A stretch of 64,000 nucleotides of DNA, from contig NZ_CP150145.1 in the NCBI RefSeq assembly GCF_037963835.1, positions 3,968,001-4,032,000 on the forward strand. Reading direction: 5' to 3'. A program made the position numbers and the translations under genes. The stretch comes from Paenibacillus sp. FSL H8-0332 (GTDB lineage: Bacteria > Bacillota > Bacilli > Paenibacillales > Paenibacillaceae). The notes beneath the pieces were generated by a model. It did no database searches, was not told the origin of the DNA, and worked only from the letters and a program-made list of their open reading frames with translations. Position 1 is the first letter of the stretch. Each line of letters begins with the position of its first letter. This document shows positions 26,026 to 36,123 of the stretch, one piece after another.

Positions 26026-28113
26026 TTATTTGATAAAAGCATTCGGATCGATAATGAGCGCTACCTGTCCATCTCCAAGAATCGTGGCTCCTGAAATCCC
26101 CTGCACATCAGGCAGATACTTGCCGAGATTCTTGATTACAATTTCGTTCTGTCCAATGAAGTCCTGCACAGCCAGGGCAACCAGCCGCTCTCCTTTACGG
26201 ACTACCACGATCTCCGTTTCCTCTTCCGTGCTTTCATCATAGTCCGGAATGGAGAAGATCTTGCTCAGGGAGACCAGCGGAATATGGCTGCCCCGGAACT
26301 CCAGCATCCGGTTGCCGTGAATGGTACGGATCTGGGATTGCTTCACAATTCCTGTCTCCACGATGGAAGAGAGCGGAATGGCATATTTCTCTGAGCCGAG
26401 GCGAACCAGCATCGCTGCGATGATCGACAGGGTCAGCGGAAGCTGAACGGAGAAATTCGTACCTTTGCCCGGTGTTGAATAGATGGTGACGTTACCGCCC
26501 AGGGAAGAGATTTTGGATTTGACCACATCCAGACCCACGCCCCGGCCCGATACGTCAGAGATTACCTCAGCTGTACTGAAGCCAGGCGCGAAGAGCAGCT
26601 GGTAAGCTTCGTCATCTGTCATCGTGCCCGCCTGCTCTTGGGTAATCACACCCTTTTTGACGGCAGAGGCCAGTACATTCTTCGGATAGATGCCCTTGCC
26701 ATCCTCTTCAATCTCAATGAAGACATGATTGCCGCTGTGGAACGCCCGAAGCTGTACGGTTCCTGTCTCCGGCTTCCCGGCAGCGATCCGGTCTGCGATA
26801 GATTCAATCCCGTGGTCAACCGCATTGCGCAGCAGATGCACAAGCGGATCACCAATCTCATCAATCACCGTACGGTCAAGCTCAGTATCGGCTCCTGTGA
26901 CAATTAAATCCACCTTCTTGTCCAGCGATTTCGCCAGGTCGCGGATCATCCGCGGGAACCGGTTAAATACGGTGTCTACCGGAACCATGCGCAGCTTCAT
27001 GACAATATTCTGCAAATCTCCGCTCACCCGGCCCATATGCTCGACTGTCTCGGTAAGATCCCCGTTCTGGACCTCGGAAGCCAGCTGCTCCAGCCGGACA
27101 CGGTCAATAAGCAGCTCGCTGAACAGATTCATCAGCACATCCAGCCGCTCAATATCAACACGGATGGTCCGGGAAGGCGATGGTGCACCTCCTGCCCTGG
27201 CCGGAGCAGCTTTGCCGTTCTCTTCCTTGGGATGTAGAGGAGCTGCAGGGGAAGCATTAGCAGCCACAGGGGCAGCCTCCTGCACAGGAGCGGGAGCAGG
27301 GGCTTCGGCAGTAGCTGCAACACTGTCTTGTCCCATTTGACGAAGTGATTCCTGATCGAGCGCCACAGCCGTAACCGCATCAATCTCTGACAAATTCAGA
27401 ATCATCTTCTGAATTTCACTTGCATCCTTTTGGGTTATGTAGTAGAGGGAGAATCCGTAATCGAATTTCTCCTGCTCTATGTCCTGAACCGAAGGGAAGG
27501 ATTTGACAACTTCTCCTGAACGTTCCAGAAGGTCGAAGACCATATATGCACGTACGGCTTTGAGCTGACAATCCTTACGGATAGCAACATCGACATACAG
27601 CACCTGATGGCCTTCCTGAAGGGATTGCTCCAGCACCGAGTACTGGAATTCATCCAGGAACACCTGGGCCGCACTGGCATTGCCGGACGCAGCAGCAGTT
27701 ACTTCAGCAGAAGCATTACCGGCAGAAGGGACTTCTCCGCGAACGATCGCCTGCAGAGAAGAGACAATGGCCGTTACATCGGCCTTGCCCGCTCCCCCGC
27801 CGGTGATATCCTCCACCATGGATTCCAGAGCGTCAATACTTTTGAACAGGGTATCAAAAATGAAGTCCTGCATCCGCAGTTTGTTATTACGCACCAGATC
27901 CAGTACATTCTCCATTTGGTGCGTAAGCGAAGCCAAATCTTCAAAACCCATTGTAGCCGCCATACCTTTCAAGGTATGGGCGGAGCGGAAAATCACCTGA
28001 ACAATACTCAGATCCTCCGGATTCGCTTCCAGCCCCATCATGCTTTCGTTCAAAGACTGCAGATGATCATTTGACTCATCAATAAACATGGATAAGTATT
28101 GGTTCATGTCCAT
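26026..28113 (-). CDS. cheA: Chemotaxis histidine kinase CheA
   Basis: A 695-aa CheA with all five domains. P1 (HPt) carries the phosphorylated His46 in FRSAHTLKGMAATMGF. P2 (~165-265) binds CheY/CheB, and a Pro/Ala-rich linker (~270-325) follows. P3 dimerisation begins RTIRVDIERLDVLMNLFSELLI. P4 kinase has the N box HLLRNAVDHGIES, G1 EDGKGI and G2 SGRGVGLDVV. P5 is CheW-like. I chose the ATG at 28113 with GGAGGT eight bases before it; an upstream in-frame start would run into the end of cheB. Order cheB-cheA-cheW-cheC-cheD is as in Bacillus. Confidence 0.97.
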   Translation of the reverse strand: MDMNQYLSMFIDESNDHLQSLNESMMGLEANPEDLSIVQVIFRSAHTLKGMAATMGFEDLASLTHQMENVLDLVRNNKLRMQDFIFDTLFKSIDALESMVEDITGGGAGKADVTAIVSSLQAIVRGEVPSAGNASAEVTAAASGNASAAQVFLDEFQYSVLEQSLQEGHQVLYVDVAIRKDCQLKAVRAYMVFDLLERSGEVVKSFPSVQDIEQEKFDYGFSLYYITQKDASEIQKMILNLSEIDAVTAVALDQESLRQMGQDSVAATAEAPAPAPVQEAAPVAANASPAAPLHPKEENGKAAPARAGGAPSPSRTIRVDIERLDVLMNLFSELLIDRVRLEQLASEVQNGDLTETVEHMGRVSGDLQNIVMKLRMVPVDTVFNRFPRMIRDLAKSLDKKVDLIVTGADTELDRTVIDEIGDPLVHLLRNAVDHGIESIADRIAAGKPETGTVQLRAFHSGNHVFIEIEEDGKGIYPKNVLASAVKKGVITQEQAGTMTDDEAYQLLFAPGFSTAEVISDVSGRGVGLDVVKSKISSLGGNVTIYSTPGKGTNFSVQLPLTLSIIAAMLVRLGSEKYAIPLSSIVETGIVKQSQIRTIHGNRMLEFRGSHIPLVSLSKIFSIPDYDESTEEETEIVVVRKGERLVALAVQDFIGQNEIVIKNLGKYLPDVQGISGATILGDGQVALIIDPNAFIK

Positions 28114-28147
28114 GAGCGGGTACCTCCCCTTCGAGTTCGCAATTCCA

Positions 28148-29536
28148 TTATTTAACGGCTTGTACCAGCCTTGGAGCAATTTCTTGCAAAGGCAGGATGT
28201 GTTTTACACACTTCAACTCTACTGCAGACCTCGGCATTCCGTAAACCACACAGGTTTCTTCACTCTCTGCAAAGGTTGATGTCACCCCGGAATCATAGAG
28301 TGCTTTCATCATACGGGCCCCATCGCTGCCCATCCCCGTCATAATGACCGCGTGACGTTCCAGCGAGGTGAGCTGCAATACCGATTCAAACAGTGTATCT
28401 ACAGAAGGACGATGTCCATTGCGGACTTCTTCCTTAGTAAGCTCTATCACATATTGGCCTCCAGGTGCCGGAACCACTGTCAGGTGATATCCCCCGGGGG
28501 CAATATACGCCGCGCCCTGCCGGAGAACCATACCGTGCTCCGCTTCCGCGACCTCCAGTGCGCTAAAGGTATTCAGGCGCTGGGCCAGAGATTTGGTGAA
28601 GTTAGGCGGCATATGCTGGACAATAACAATCGGTGCCGGGAAATCACCGGGGATGTTCTCCAGGAACGCTTTCAGCGCTCTCGGACCTCCGGTGGAGCAG
28701 CCAACAGCAACCAGCTTGCGCACGCCCCGGCTTCCGCTTGTCTGGCCTACTGATGCTGCAGGTGGCTCAATGAACGAGCCAGCCGCAATCTCAGCAGCCG
28801 CCCGTAGTCCCGGCAATCTGGCGCCCTGCTCCTCCTGGGACCGGCTTCTGAACCTGTCTGGAGCCGGTTTGGGTACTGCAGGCGCAGGCTTCACCACTCG
28901 CTTTGCAACCACCGGCTCAGTGCGGGTTTCCGGCTTACGTTTGTCAGCGGACGGTTCAAACGGCGCCCTGGCCCTCGGCTTCTCCGTGCCCTGAGGCGGC
29001 GCCTTATCCGCTTCTTTCTTGGAGGGCTCCAGCTTCCGTCTCACCGGTTCCACTACAGCCCGCGGAGCAGGCGGTTCAGCAGCAGGAGGAGGCTCAGGCG
29101 ATTTGACGGCAGAAGCGCGGGCTTCACGCCGCTCGCGCGCCAGCATTGCCTCTTTCATCTGCTCCCGGAGGGATTCTCCGACAGCGATGATATCCTGGGA
29201 GTTTGAAATGGACGGCTTTCGGATGAAATCGAAAGCCCCCCACTCCAAGGCCAGAATGGTCTCCTTCATGCCCTGTTCATTTATGCCCGACAGCATAATC
29301 ACCGGAAGCGGACGCTGGGCCATGATACTTTTGAGCGCCTCCAGCCCATTCATCTCAGGCATCTCCACATCCATTGTTACCAGGTCCGGGCGAAGCTCAT
29401 TAACTTTCTCAATCGCCTCGCGTCCGTTGGCCGCCGTCGCTGTCACTTGAAAGTCGGCATCATTCTCTATTAAATCAGAAATGATCTTGCGCATGAATGC
29501 AGAATCATCAACAACCAGAACTTTATATGGCCTCAT
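28148..29536 (-). CDS. cheB: Protein-glutamate methylesterase CheB
   Basis: A 462-aa response regulator that demethylates chemoreceptors. The receiver domain has DD at 10-11 and the phosphorylated Asp56 in VTMDVEMPEMNG. The methylesterase domain (~274-462) has the catalytic triad Ser281 (GCSTGG), His308 (QHMPP) and Asp405 (GSDGA). Between them is a linker of about 135 residues rich in Pro, Ala, Glu, Lys and Arg. That linker makes the protein over 100 aa longer than Bacillus CheB (357 aa). AGAGGT precedes the ATG at 29536. Confidence 0.96.
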   Translation of the reverse strand: MRPYKVLVVDDSAFMRKIISDLIENDADFQVTATAANGREAIEKVNELRPDLVTMDVEMPEMNGLEALKSIMAQRPLPVIMLSGINEQGMKETILALEWGAFDFIRKPSISNSQDIIAVGESLREQMKEAMLARERREARASAVKSPEPPPAAEPPAPRAVVEPVRRKLEPSKKEADKAPPQGTEKPRARAPFEPSADKRKPETRTEPVVAKRVVKPAPAVPKPAPDRFRSRSQEEQGARLPGLRAAAEIAAGSFIEPPAASVGQTSGSRGVRKLVAVGCSTGGPRALKAFLENIPGDFPAPIVIVQHMPPNFTKSLAQRLNTFSALEVAEAEHGMVLRQGAAYIAPGGYHLTVVPAPGGQYVIELTKEEVRNGHRPSVDTLFESVLQLTSLERHAVIMTGMGSDGARMMKALYDSGVTSTFAESEETCVVYGMPRSAVELKCVKHILPLQEIAPRLVQAVK

Positions 29537-29571
29537 AGCTTTTCCACCTCTGTCCCTCAAATTCAGAACAA

Positions 29572-30450
29572 TTATCTGTTTCGTTTCAACCACTTGCTGA
29601 TGAAGCCCTTGATGCCTTGAACTTTAGCGGTTTCTACTGAATCCACAGCCAGATAGCTCTGCGCAAGCCTCTGCACATCCCTGGCTGCAATACTGTTCGG
29701 AAAAGCCACTGAGAATGGAATTTGTTTCTTAACTGCCTGTACTACATGCGGATCACTGCTGATGTAACCGAGGAAGGGAAGCTCAAGCTGCAGGAACCGG
29801 CTGGCCGCCATCCGGATTTTGTCACTGGTGGCCCGTGCCTCCCGTTCATCCCCTGCCTGATTGACAATCAGCCTGAACGAGACCTCCGGGTGCGAATTAT
29901 GAACAACCTTCATCAGCGCATACGCATCTGTAATTGCAGTAGGTTCAGGTGTGGTCACTACCAGGCAGTCGTCCGCAGAGGTGATGAATTTCATCGTTTC
30001 CTTGGACAACCCCGCCCCTGTATCAAACAGGATAAAATCCATAGTATCGGCAATGCTGGCAATCTGTGTGGTAAAGTAATTCAGATCTTCTTCCGAGAGG
30101 CTGAACAGCTCGTCCATCCCGGAGCCCCCTGCAATGAAGGGCAACGCTTGCGGTCCGAGCTGAATGATCTGTCCGATATCCGCTTCCCGCTTGAGCAGGT
30201 GGTATAGATTATATCTGGATGAGACACCCATAAGGACATCAATATTGGCCATGCCGATATCGGCATCGAACAGAAGAACTCTCCGTCCCATGGCCTTCAG
30301 TGCAAGCGCAAAGTTAAGGGTGAAATTCGACTTCCCGACGCCTCCCTTCCCGCTGCATACAGTGATGATCCGGGCCGAGGCACTGCTTCCGGGAGTCTGC
30401 CTTGTGTCCTGGCTGGAGACCAGCCGTCTTAACGCCTGCGCCTGGTCCAT
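29572..30450 (-). CDS. flhG: Flagellum site/number regulator FlhG (MinD-like ATPase)
   Basis: A 292-aa MinD/ParA-type ATPase (YlxH in Bacillus). The N-terminal MDQAQALRRL matches the DQAxxLR activator motif known to stimulate the FlhF GTPase. The deviant Walker A is CSGKGGVGKSNF near residue 34, followed by LLFDADIGMANID and FDTGAG. The C-terminus is a basic amphipathic tail (ISKWLKRNR), probably a membrane-targeting sequence. Its ATG shares bases with the flhF TGA (TGATG), so the partners are translationally coupled. Confidence 0.94.
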   Translation of the reverse strand: MDQAQALRRLVSSQDTRQTPGSSASARIITVCSGKGGVGKSNFTLNFALALKAMGRRVLLFDADIGMANIDVLMGVSSRYNLYHLLKREADIGQIIQLGPQALPFIAGGSGMDELFSLSEEDLNYFTTQIASIADTMDFILFDTGAGLSKETMKFITSADDCLVVTTPEPTAITDAYALMKVVHNSHPEVSFRLIVNQAGDEREARATSDKIRMAASRFLQLELPFLGYISSDPHVVQAVKKQIPFSVAFPNSIAARDVQRLAQSYLAVDSVETAKVQGIKGFISKWLKRNR

Positions 30451-31868
30451 CACCCGCCCCCTGTTCCCAGCAGCATCCCGCCAATCTGCTCTCCTGTGGC
30501 CATAAGAAGATCATCGGGAACATTCTGTCCGTTGGTAATGTAGGAGAGCTTCAGCGGATAATCATTGAGAAGATTGAACAGCGGACCATAGCTGCCCGTT
30601 TCATCCAGCTTCGTGAAAACCACCTTATCCAGCTGGTATCTGCCGAAGTGCTCGGCAATCTTTTTCATATCACGGCTCTTGGAGGTCAGGCTCAGCACCA
30701 GCAGGGTCTCGCTCTTGAGCTCCTTGGCCAGCAGACTCTGCAGTTCAGCCACCAGCATTTCATTGCGGTAATTGCGTCCGGCGGTATCCATTAGCACCAG
30801 ATCACAGCTCTCCAGCCGGAACATGGCCCGCTGCAGATCTCCCGGCGACTGGACAACCTCCAGCGGCATGTTGAGAATGGAGGCGTAGGTTCTAAGCTGT
30901 TCAACGGCCGATATCCGGTAAGTGTCCGAGGTAATCAGCCCGACCTTGCGGCCCTGCTTGAACAGCTGCTCCGCTGCCAGCTTGGCGATCGTTGTCGTCT
31001 TGCCTACGCCTGTCGGCCCCGCAATATATACTATGCGGGTATCCGGTGCGATACCGCCGGCTATACGTCCTGCCAGAAAACTATCAATCTGCTCTCTGAG
31101 CACTTCCTCGAATTGTTCCGGAACCCAGCCGCTTCCTTCTTCCCGGTAACGGTCCAGCACAGAACCAATCCATTCCTCTACGAGAACAGCGTCTGTCTCC
31201 TGGTCAATCAGACGGCTACGTAAGGATTCCAGCGCATCAGGCAGCTCCGCAGCCCCCGTGGAATAACGTGCGATACGTTCCATCCATTGCTTCATATCCC
31301 GGATCTCCCGCAGGACATCACTCTCAGCGGCAGCGGTATGCTCAGGTTCAGGCTGCTCTGCCGTAAGCGATTCATACATGGCCGCAAGCTTCTTCCGGCT
31401 CTCCTCCGGCTGAGGTGCAGGCGGCTGACCTGCTGCAATATCCTCAGAGCGGATATCCAGCGGCTCTGTCTTGACTAAAGGCGGCATCACAGCGACACCT
31501 CCGCCCTGCTCCAGCGGATCAGCTAGTGCTGCGGCAATCTCGGCAAACGACTTGCCTGCTGCCGCATCCCTTACCGTCACAGGCGGCGGGAGAGGAGGAG
31601 CTGCGGCTGAAGCAGCCTTTTGATAGGCCTCTGGCACTGCACTTCGCGGTACATTCATCGGCGGTGCAGGAAGCTTCTCCTGCGCGGCCGCCTTTGCACC
31701 GTTCTCCACAGCAGCCACAACCTCAATCTTCTTTTTCGTGAACATCCCCATGAATCCGCCGACCTTTATTTCTTTGGTGCTTAAAATAACGGCATCGCTT
31801 CCAAGCTCGCTGCGGATCGAATGCATGGCGTCAGGCATCGTATCGACCACATAACGCTTCACTCTCAT
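30450..31868 (-). CDS. flhF: Flagellar biosynthesis GTPase FlhF
   Basis: A 472-aa SRP-family GTPase that controls where and how many flagella are built. The N-terminal B domain (MRVKRYVVDTMPDAMHSIRSELGSD) is followed by a Pro/Ala-rich linker (~85-185), an N domain and the G domain with [16 protein letters not shown] (G1), DTAGRN (G3) and TKLDETGSYG (G4/G5). At 472 aa it is longer than the Bacillus protein (366 aa), mainly in the linker. It overlaps flhA by four bases and flhG by one or two. Confidence 0.95.
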   Translation of the reverse strand: MRVKRYVVDTMPDAMHSIRSELGSDAVILSTKEIKVGGFMGMFTKKKIEVVAAVENGAKAAAQEKLPAPPMNVPRSAVPEAYQKAASAAAPPLPPPVTVRDAAAGKSFAEIAAALADPLEQGGGVAVMPPLVKTEPLDIRSEDIAAGQPPAPQPEESRKKLAAMYESLTAEQPEPEHTAAAESDVLREIRDMKQWMERIARYSTGAAELPDALESLRSRLIDQETDAVLVEEWIGSVLDRYREEGSGWVPEQFEEVLREQIDSFLAGRIAGGIAPDTRIVYIAGPTGVGKTTTIAKLAAEQLFKQGRKVGLITSDTYRISAVEQLRTYASILNMPLEVVQSPGDLQRAMFRLESCDLVLMDTAGRNYRNEMLVAELQSLLAKELKSETLLVLSLTSKSRDMKKIAEHFGRYQLDKVVFTKLDETGSYGPLFNLLNDYPLKLSYITNGQNVPDDLLMATGEQIGGMLLGTGGG

Positions 31869-33898
31869 AAGTTCACCACCCCGACGCTTTGAATTTCAAT
31901 GTTTGGCTCCAGCTCGCTGTAGGACAACACCGGGATATCCTGCATGGTTCGCTCAATAACCTGGCGCAGATACATGCGAATCGTTGGTGAGGTCAGTACA
32001 ATCGGCTGCTGGCCGGATTGCAGGAGACGGTTGATCTGCTCCGAAAGCCGCTGATAGACGGTTTGGGTAGATACCGGATCGAGTGCCAAATAACTGCCCT
32101 GCTCCGTCTGCTGCACACTTTCGGATATCTTTTTCTCAAGTCCGGGACCTACAGTAATAACACGCAAGGTCTCCCCCGTCTGCGAGAACTGCTGGGTAAT
32201 CTGTCTGGAGAGGGATTGCCGCACATATTCAGTCAGAATATCAGGGTCCTTGGTATATGTCCCGTAATCGGCAAGGGTCTCGAAGATAGTGACAAGATCG
32301 CGGATCGATATTTTCTCCCGCAGCAGCTTGCCCAGTACCTTCTGAATATCTCCAACTGCAAGAATGGAAGGGATCAGCTCGTCTACCAGCACAGGATAAT
32401 TCTCCCTAAGATTGTCGACCAGCTGCTTCGTCTCCTGACGGCCCAGCAATTCGTGTCCATGCCGCTTAATCAGCTCGGTCAGATGCGTGGCTACAACGGA
32501 AGGCGGGTCAACCACGGTATAACCGGATAATTCAGCCCGTTCCTTCACCGACTCATCAATCCATAGGGCGGGCAGACCAAAGGATGGTTCAATAGTCTCA
32601 ATCCCGCTAATCGACTCGTCATCATAACCGGGACTCATGGCAAGATAGTGATTAAGTAATAATTCACCGCCGCCAACGTTATTTCCTTTAATTTTGATGA
32701 CATATTCATTCGGTTTTAGTTGAATATTGTCGCGTATACGAATAACAGGTACGACAAGTCCCATCTCAAGTGCACATTGCCGTCGAATCATGATAATTCT
32801 GTCGAGCAAGTCACCACCCTGTCCCGTATCCGCCAAAGGAATCAGACCATAACCAAATTCGAATTCGATCGGGTCCACCGTAAGCAGATTGATGACACTT
32901 TCGGGACTTCGCACCTCTTCGATCTGTTTCTCCTCGACCAGTTGTTCATCGGCAATCAGCTGTTTGCTAGCCTTCTGCCCCATACTGTAAGCCGCGTACG
33001 CCATCAGTCCCGCCAAAGGCAGCGTGGACATGATCGTAATCGGGGTGAAGAATCCCAGAAAAGCAATCGTCGCAGCTACTATGTAGAGAAGCTTAGGATA
33101 GGACAGCAATTGTCCGGTCAGATCCTCGGCCAGATTGCCCTCCGAAGCCGCCCGCGTGACGATCAGACCGGAAGCCGTGGAGATCAGCAAAGCCGGAATC
33201 TGGCTGACCAGTCCGTCACCAATGGTCAGGACAGAGTAGGTCGAAAGCGCCGTCTGGAACGACATGCCGTGAACGGTCATGCCGATAATGAAGCCGCCGA
33301 TCAGGTTGATGATGAGGATGATAATACTGGCAATCGCGTCCCCTTTGACGAACTTACTCGCACCATCCATGGACCCGAAGAAATCCGCCTCACGTTCGAC
33401 ATTACGGCGGCGTTCCCTTGCCTGCTGCTCATTGATCATCCCCGCATTCAGATCCGCGTCAATACTCATCTGCTTACCGGGCATCGCGTCCAGGGTAAAG
33501 CGGGCGCCTACCTCTGCCACGCGCTCCGAACCCTTGGTGATAACAATGAATTGAACCACAACCAGAATCAGGAAGACAATGAACCCGATGGCGATCTGTC
33601 CCCTGGCAATCCAGCTTCCGAAGGTCGCTACTACCTCACCGGCATGGCCATCGGCCAGGATCAGCTTGGTGGTGGACAAGTTCAGGGCTAACCGGAATAG
33701 CGTAGTGATCAGAAGCAGTGAAGGAAATATTGAAAACTGCAACGGATCCTTGGTATTCATTGCGACCAATATAATGGTCAGAGCTATTGAAATATTGACA
33801 ATAAGCAGTACATCCAGAAGCCAGACAGGGATGGGCAGAATCATCATAAGCACAATGCCGATAATGCCCAGTAGAACTGTTAGATCTTTAACTTTCAA
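31865..33898 (-). CDS. flhA: Flagellar export gate protein FlhA
   Basis: A 677-aa component of the flagellar type III export gate (Bacillus FlhA is 677 aa). Eight N-terminal membrane helices (1-~310) include the conserved cytoplasmic loop VTKGSERVAEVGARFTLDAMPGKQMSIDADLNAG (FHIPEP region). The soluble C-terminal domain (~330-677) binds chaperone-substrate complexes. The start is TTG with GGAGGT eight bases before it. It follows flhB by 20 bases. Confidence 0.97.
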   Translation of the reverse strand: MKVKDLTVLLGIIGIVLMMILPIPVWLLDVLLIVNISIALTIILVAMNTKDPLQFSIFPSLLLITTLFRLALNLSTTKLILADGHAGEVVATFGSWIARGQIAIGFIVFLILVVVQFIVITKGSERVAEVGARFTLDAMPGKQMSIDADLNAGMINEQQARERRRNVEREADFFGSMDGASKFVKGDAIASIIILIINLIGGFIIGMTVHGMSFQTALSTYSVLTIGDGLVSQIPALLISTASGLIVTRAASEGNLAEDLTGQLLSYPKLLYIVAATIAFLGFFTPITIMSTLPLAGLMAYAAYSMGQKASKQLIADEQLVEEKQIEEVRSPESVINLLTVDPIEFEFGYGLIPLADTGQGGDLLDRIIMIRRQCALEMGLVVPVIRIRDNIQLKPNEYVIKIKGNNVGGGELLLNHYLAMSPGYDDESISGIETIEPSFGLPALWIDESVKERAELSGYTVVDPPSVVATHLTELIKRHGHELLGRQETKQLVDNLRENYPVLVDELIPSILAVGDIQKVLGKLLREKISIRDLVTIFETLADYGTYTKDPDILTEYVRQSLSRQITQQFSQTGETLRVITVGPGLEKKISESVQQTEQGSYLALDPVSTQTVYQRLSEQINRLLQSGQQPIVLTSPTIRMYLRQVIERTMQDIPVLSYSELEPNIEIQSVGVVNL

Positions 33899-33918
33899 TG
33901 TCCTTAACCTCCCCCGGC

Positions 33919-35013
33919 TTATTTCCTCTTGCCCTTAAGCTTGTATACATAGGCCAGCACTTCGGCAACTGCCTGGAACAGATCGGCCGGCACTACATCA
34001 CCGATCTCCGCTCTCTGGAACAATGCCCGTGCCAGCGGCTTATTCTCCATCGTTACAACGCTATGCTCCTTCGCCAGCTCCCTGATGCGGAGTGCCACAT
34101 AATCCTGGCCCTTGGCTATAATCTGAGGAGCCTCCATTGTGGAACCATCATACTTCAGAGCGACTGCAAAGTGGGTCGGATTCGTGATGATAACATCGGC
34201 CTTGGGGACCTCCTGCATCATCCGCTGCATCGCCATTCTGCGTTGACGTTCCCTGATCTTGCCTTTGATGATGGGGTCGCCCTCCATCTTTTTGTATTCA
34301 TCCTTAATATCCTGCTTGGACATTTTGAGACTCTTCTCATGCTCGTATTTCTGATAGATATAGTCCAGTACAGCCATTATAAATAGAGCCGCTGCAATCT
34401 TAATGCCCAGGCTCATGGTCAGCTTCGCAACGAAGGCGTAGGCCCCTTCCGCATCGACATGCGAGAGGCGTGCAAAGCTCTCCTTCTGCCCCCAAAGCGT
34501 ACTGTAGACCAGATAGGCAATCAGGATGAGCTTGAAGACAGATTTGAGAAACTCTACTACGGAACGCATGGAAAAAATATTTTTGAAGCCTTTGATGGGG
34601 TTGATCTTGCTGAACTTAGGCGTAATTCCCTCGCCTGTAGCCATAAAGCCTACCTGTGCGAAGTTGGCCACAAGCGCCAGCAGGAAGGTGATGCCCAGCA
34701 GCGGAGCGAGCAGAATAAGGATCTGCAGCCCGTACTGGTTGAACAACGTGGAGATATTCTCCGGTGTTACCTCAAGCATCATCCGGTTCTGGAACACATC
34801 TGTATAGAGCTTGATAAACCGTTCTTTCATAAAGCCGCCGAAGACACTTAGCGACAGCAGCGCCGAAAAGAGGACTACTGCGCCTGACATTTCAGCACTT
34901 TTTGCAACCTGCCCCTTCTTGCGGGCGTCCTGCCGTTTCTTCGGAGTGGCTTTCTCTGTCTTATCTCCCCCGAACAGCTGAAGATCCAATTTGAATCTTG
35001 CCTGTTTTCCCAA
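33919..35013 (-). CDS. flhB: Flagellar export switch protein FlhB
   Basis: A 364-aa FlhB. Four membrane helices (~30-210) are followed by a cytoplasmic domain with the autocleavage motif in IITNPTHFAVAL near residue 268. Cleavage between Asn and Pro switches export from rod/hook to filament substrates. The N-terminus LQLFGGDKTEKATPKKRQDARKKGQ is typical. The start is TTG at 35013, with AAGGAG eight bases upstream. The fliP-fliQ-fliR-flhB-flhA order is standard. Confidence 0.97.
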   Translation of the reverse strand: MGKQARFKLDLQLFGGDKTEKATPKKRQDARKKGQVAKSAEMSGAVVLFSALLSLSVFGGFMKERFIKLYTDVFQNRMMLEVTPENISTLFNQYGLQILILLAPLLGITFLLALVANFAQVGFMATGEGITPKFSKINPIKGFKNIFSMRSVVEFLKSVFKLILIAYLVYSTLWGQKESFARLSHVDAEGAYAFVAKLTMSLGIKIAAALFIMAVLDYIYQKYEHEKSLKMSKQDIKDEYKKMEGDPIIKGKIRERQRRMAMQRMMQEVPKADVIITNPTHFAVALKYDGSTMEAPQIIAKGQDYVALRIRELAKEHSVVTMENKPLARALFQRAEIGDVVPADLFQAVAEVLAYVYKLKGKRK

Positions 35014-35035
35014 GACAATCTCTCCTTACCGTAGC

Positions 35036-35827
35036 CTAAGGACTCTTCCCAATGAGGCCAAGCAGGTTGTGCATGGACTCGAACATAATCTCGAAGAGAT
35101 TCTGGAACAGCGCAGCCAGCCCCGGCATCAGTATAAGAAGCAACGCCAGACCAATAATGATTTTGAGCGGAACACCGATTACGAACACATTATATTGCGG
35201 AGCCGTTCTAGCCAGGAAGGCCAGCCCCACATCCGTCAGGAACAGTGCAGCAACCAGCGGAGCCGACATTTGAAAGGCCAGGATAAAGGATTGGGCAAAG
35301 GTGCGGATCAAAAACTCAGACAAGCTTCCATTGATCATTTTGAGAAATAAATCATTATCTATCGGCACCCATTTGTAGCTGTATACGATGGCATCCAGCA
35401 GGTAGTGGTGACCATTCATGCTTAAGAACAGCAGCAGCGCAATCATATACTTGAAGTTGCCGATGATCGGCGCCGATGCTCCAGTCATCGGATCGATGAC
35501 GTTAGCGATCCCGAATCCGATCTGAATATCGATGAAAGAGCCCGCCGTCTGAATCGTCATAAACATCAGGTAGGCGATAAATCCGAGCAACAGCCCGATT
35601 AAAGCCTCCCTGATAATCAGGAGGATAAACCCCAGATCCTGCGGAACCGTAATATTCATGCTGCCTGAGCTGAAGATGACCATGGACACAAAAAAAGACA
35701 AACCAATTTTGAATGTTGTCGGCACGCTTTGCGACGAAAAGACAGGAACGACAACAAAAAAGGCTGTAATTCGACAAAAAATCAACAGAAAGACAGGAAA
35801 ACTTTGCAGTAAGGTCTCTATATTCAT
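35036..35827 (-). CDS. fliR: Flagellar export gate protein FliR
   Basis: A 263-aa polytopic membrane protein of the FliPQR export core, with five or six hydrophobic helices. RITAFFVVVPVFSSQSVPTTFKIGLSFFV at the N-terminus and FELMFESM-like helix near the C-terminus fit the family. The ribosome binding site is weak (GGTTGAG), and the start lies four bases after the fliQ stop, so it probably relies on coupling to fliQ. Confidence 0.95.
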   Translation of the reverse strand: MNIETLLQSFPVFLLIFCRITAFFVVVPVFSSQSVPTTFKIGLSFFVSMVIFSSGSMNITVPQDLGFILLIIREALIGLLLGFIAYLMFMTIQTAGSFIDIQIGFGIANVIDPMTGASAPIIGNFKYMIALLLFLSMNGHHYLLDAIVYSYKWVPIDNDLFLKMINGSLSEFLIRTFAQSFILAFQMSAPLVAALFLTDVGLAFLARTAPQYNVFVIGVPLKIIIGLALLLILMPGLAALFQNLFEIMFESMHNLLGLIGKSP

Positions 35828-35831
35828 AGTC

Positions 35832-36101
35832 TCAACCGATATACATATAGAGACTGCCCAGGATTTGACTGGTGAAATCGACCAGCTTCGTTATAATCCA
35901 CGGACCGAATAGCAGCAAAGCAAGCAGTACGGCTACGATTTTGGGAACAAACGCCAGGGTCTGCTCCTGAATCTGGGTTGTGGCTTGAAAGATACTGACG
36001 ATCAGTCCTACCACCAGACCGAGAATCAGCATGGGGGCGCTGGTCTCCAGCACTAAATATACGGCTTGGCCGGCCAGACCGATAATAAACTCCGCATTCA
36101 T
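35832..36101 (-). CDS. fliQ: Flagellar export gate protein FliQ
   Basis: An 89-aa protein with two hydrophobic helices (about 15-38 and 52-75), the normal length. The loop IFQATTQIQEQTLAFVPKI is the family signature. GAGGAGG lies upstream of the ATG. It is between fliP and fliR. Confidence 0.96.
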   Translation of the reverse strand: MNAEFIIGLAGQAVYLVLETSAPMLILGLVVGLIVSIFQATTQIQEQTLAFVPKIVAVLLALLLFGPWIITKLVDFTSQILGSLYMYIG

Positions 36102-36123
36102 CCCATATGCCTCCTCTTACATG

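Noticed and set aside
30078..30266. Small frames inside flhG and other flagellar genes on both strands
   Set aside because: They overlap genes with complete motifs, lack ribosome binding sites and show no domain; treated as shadows.
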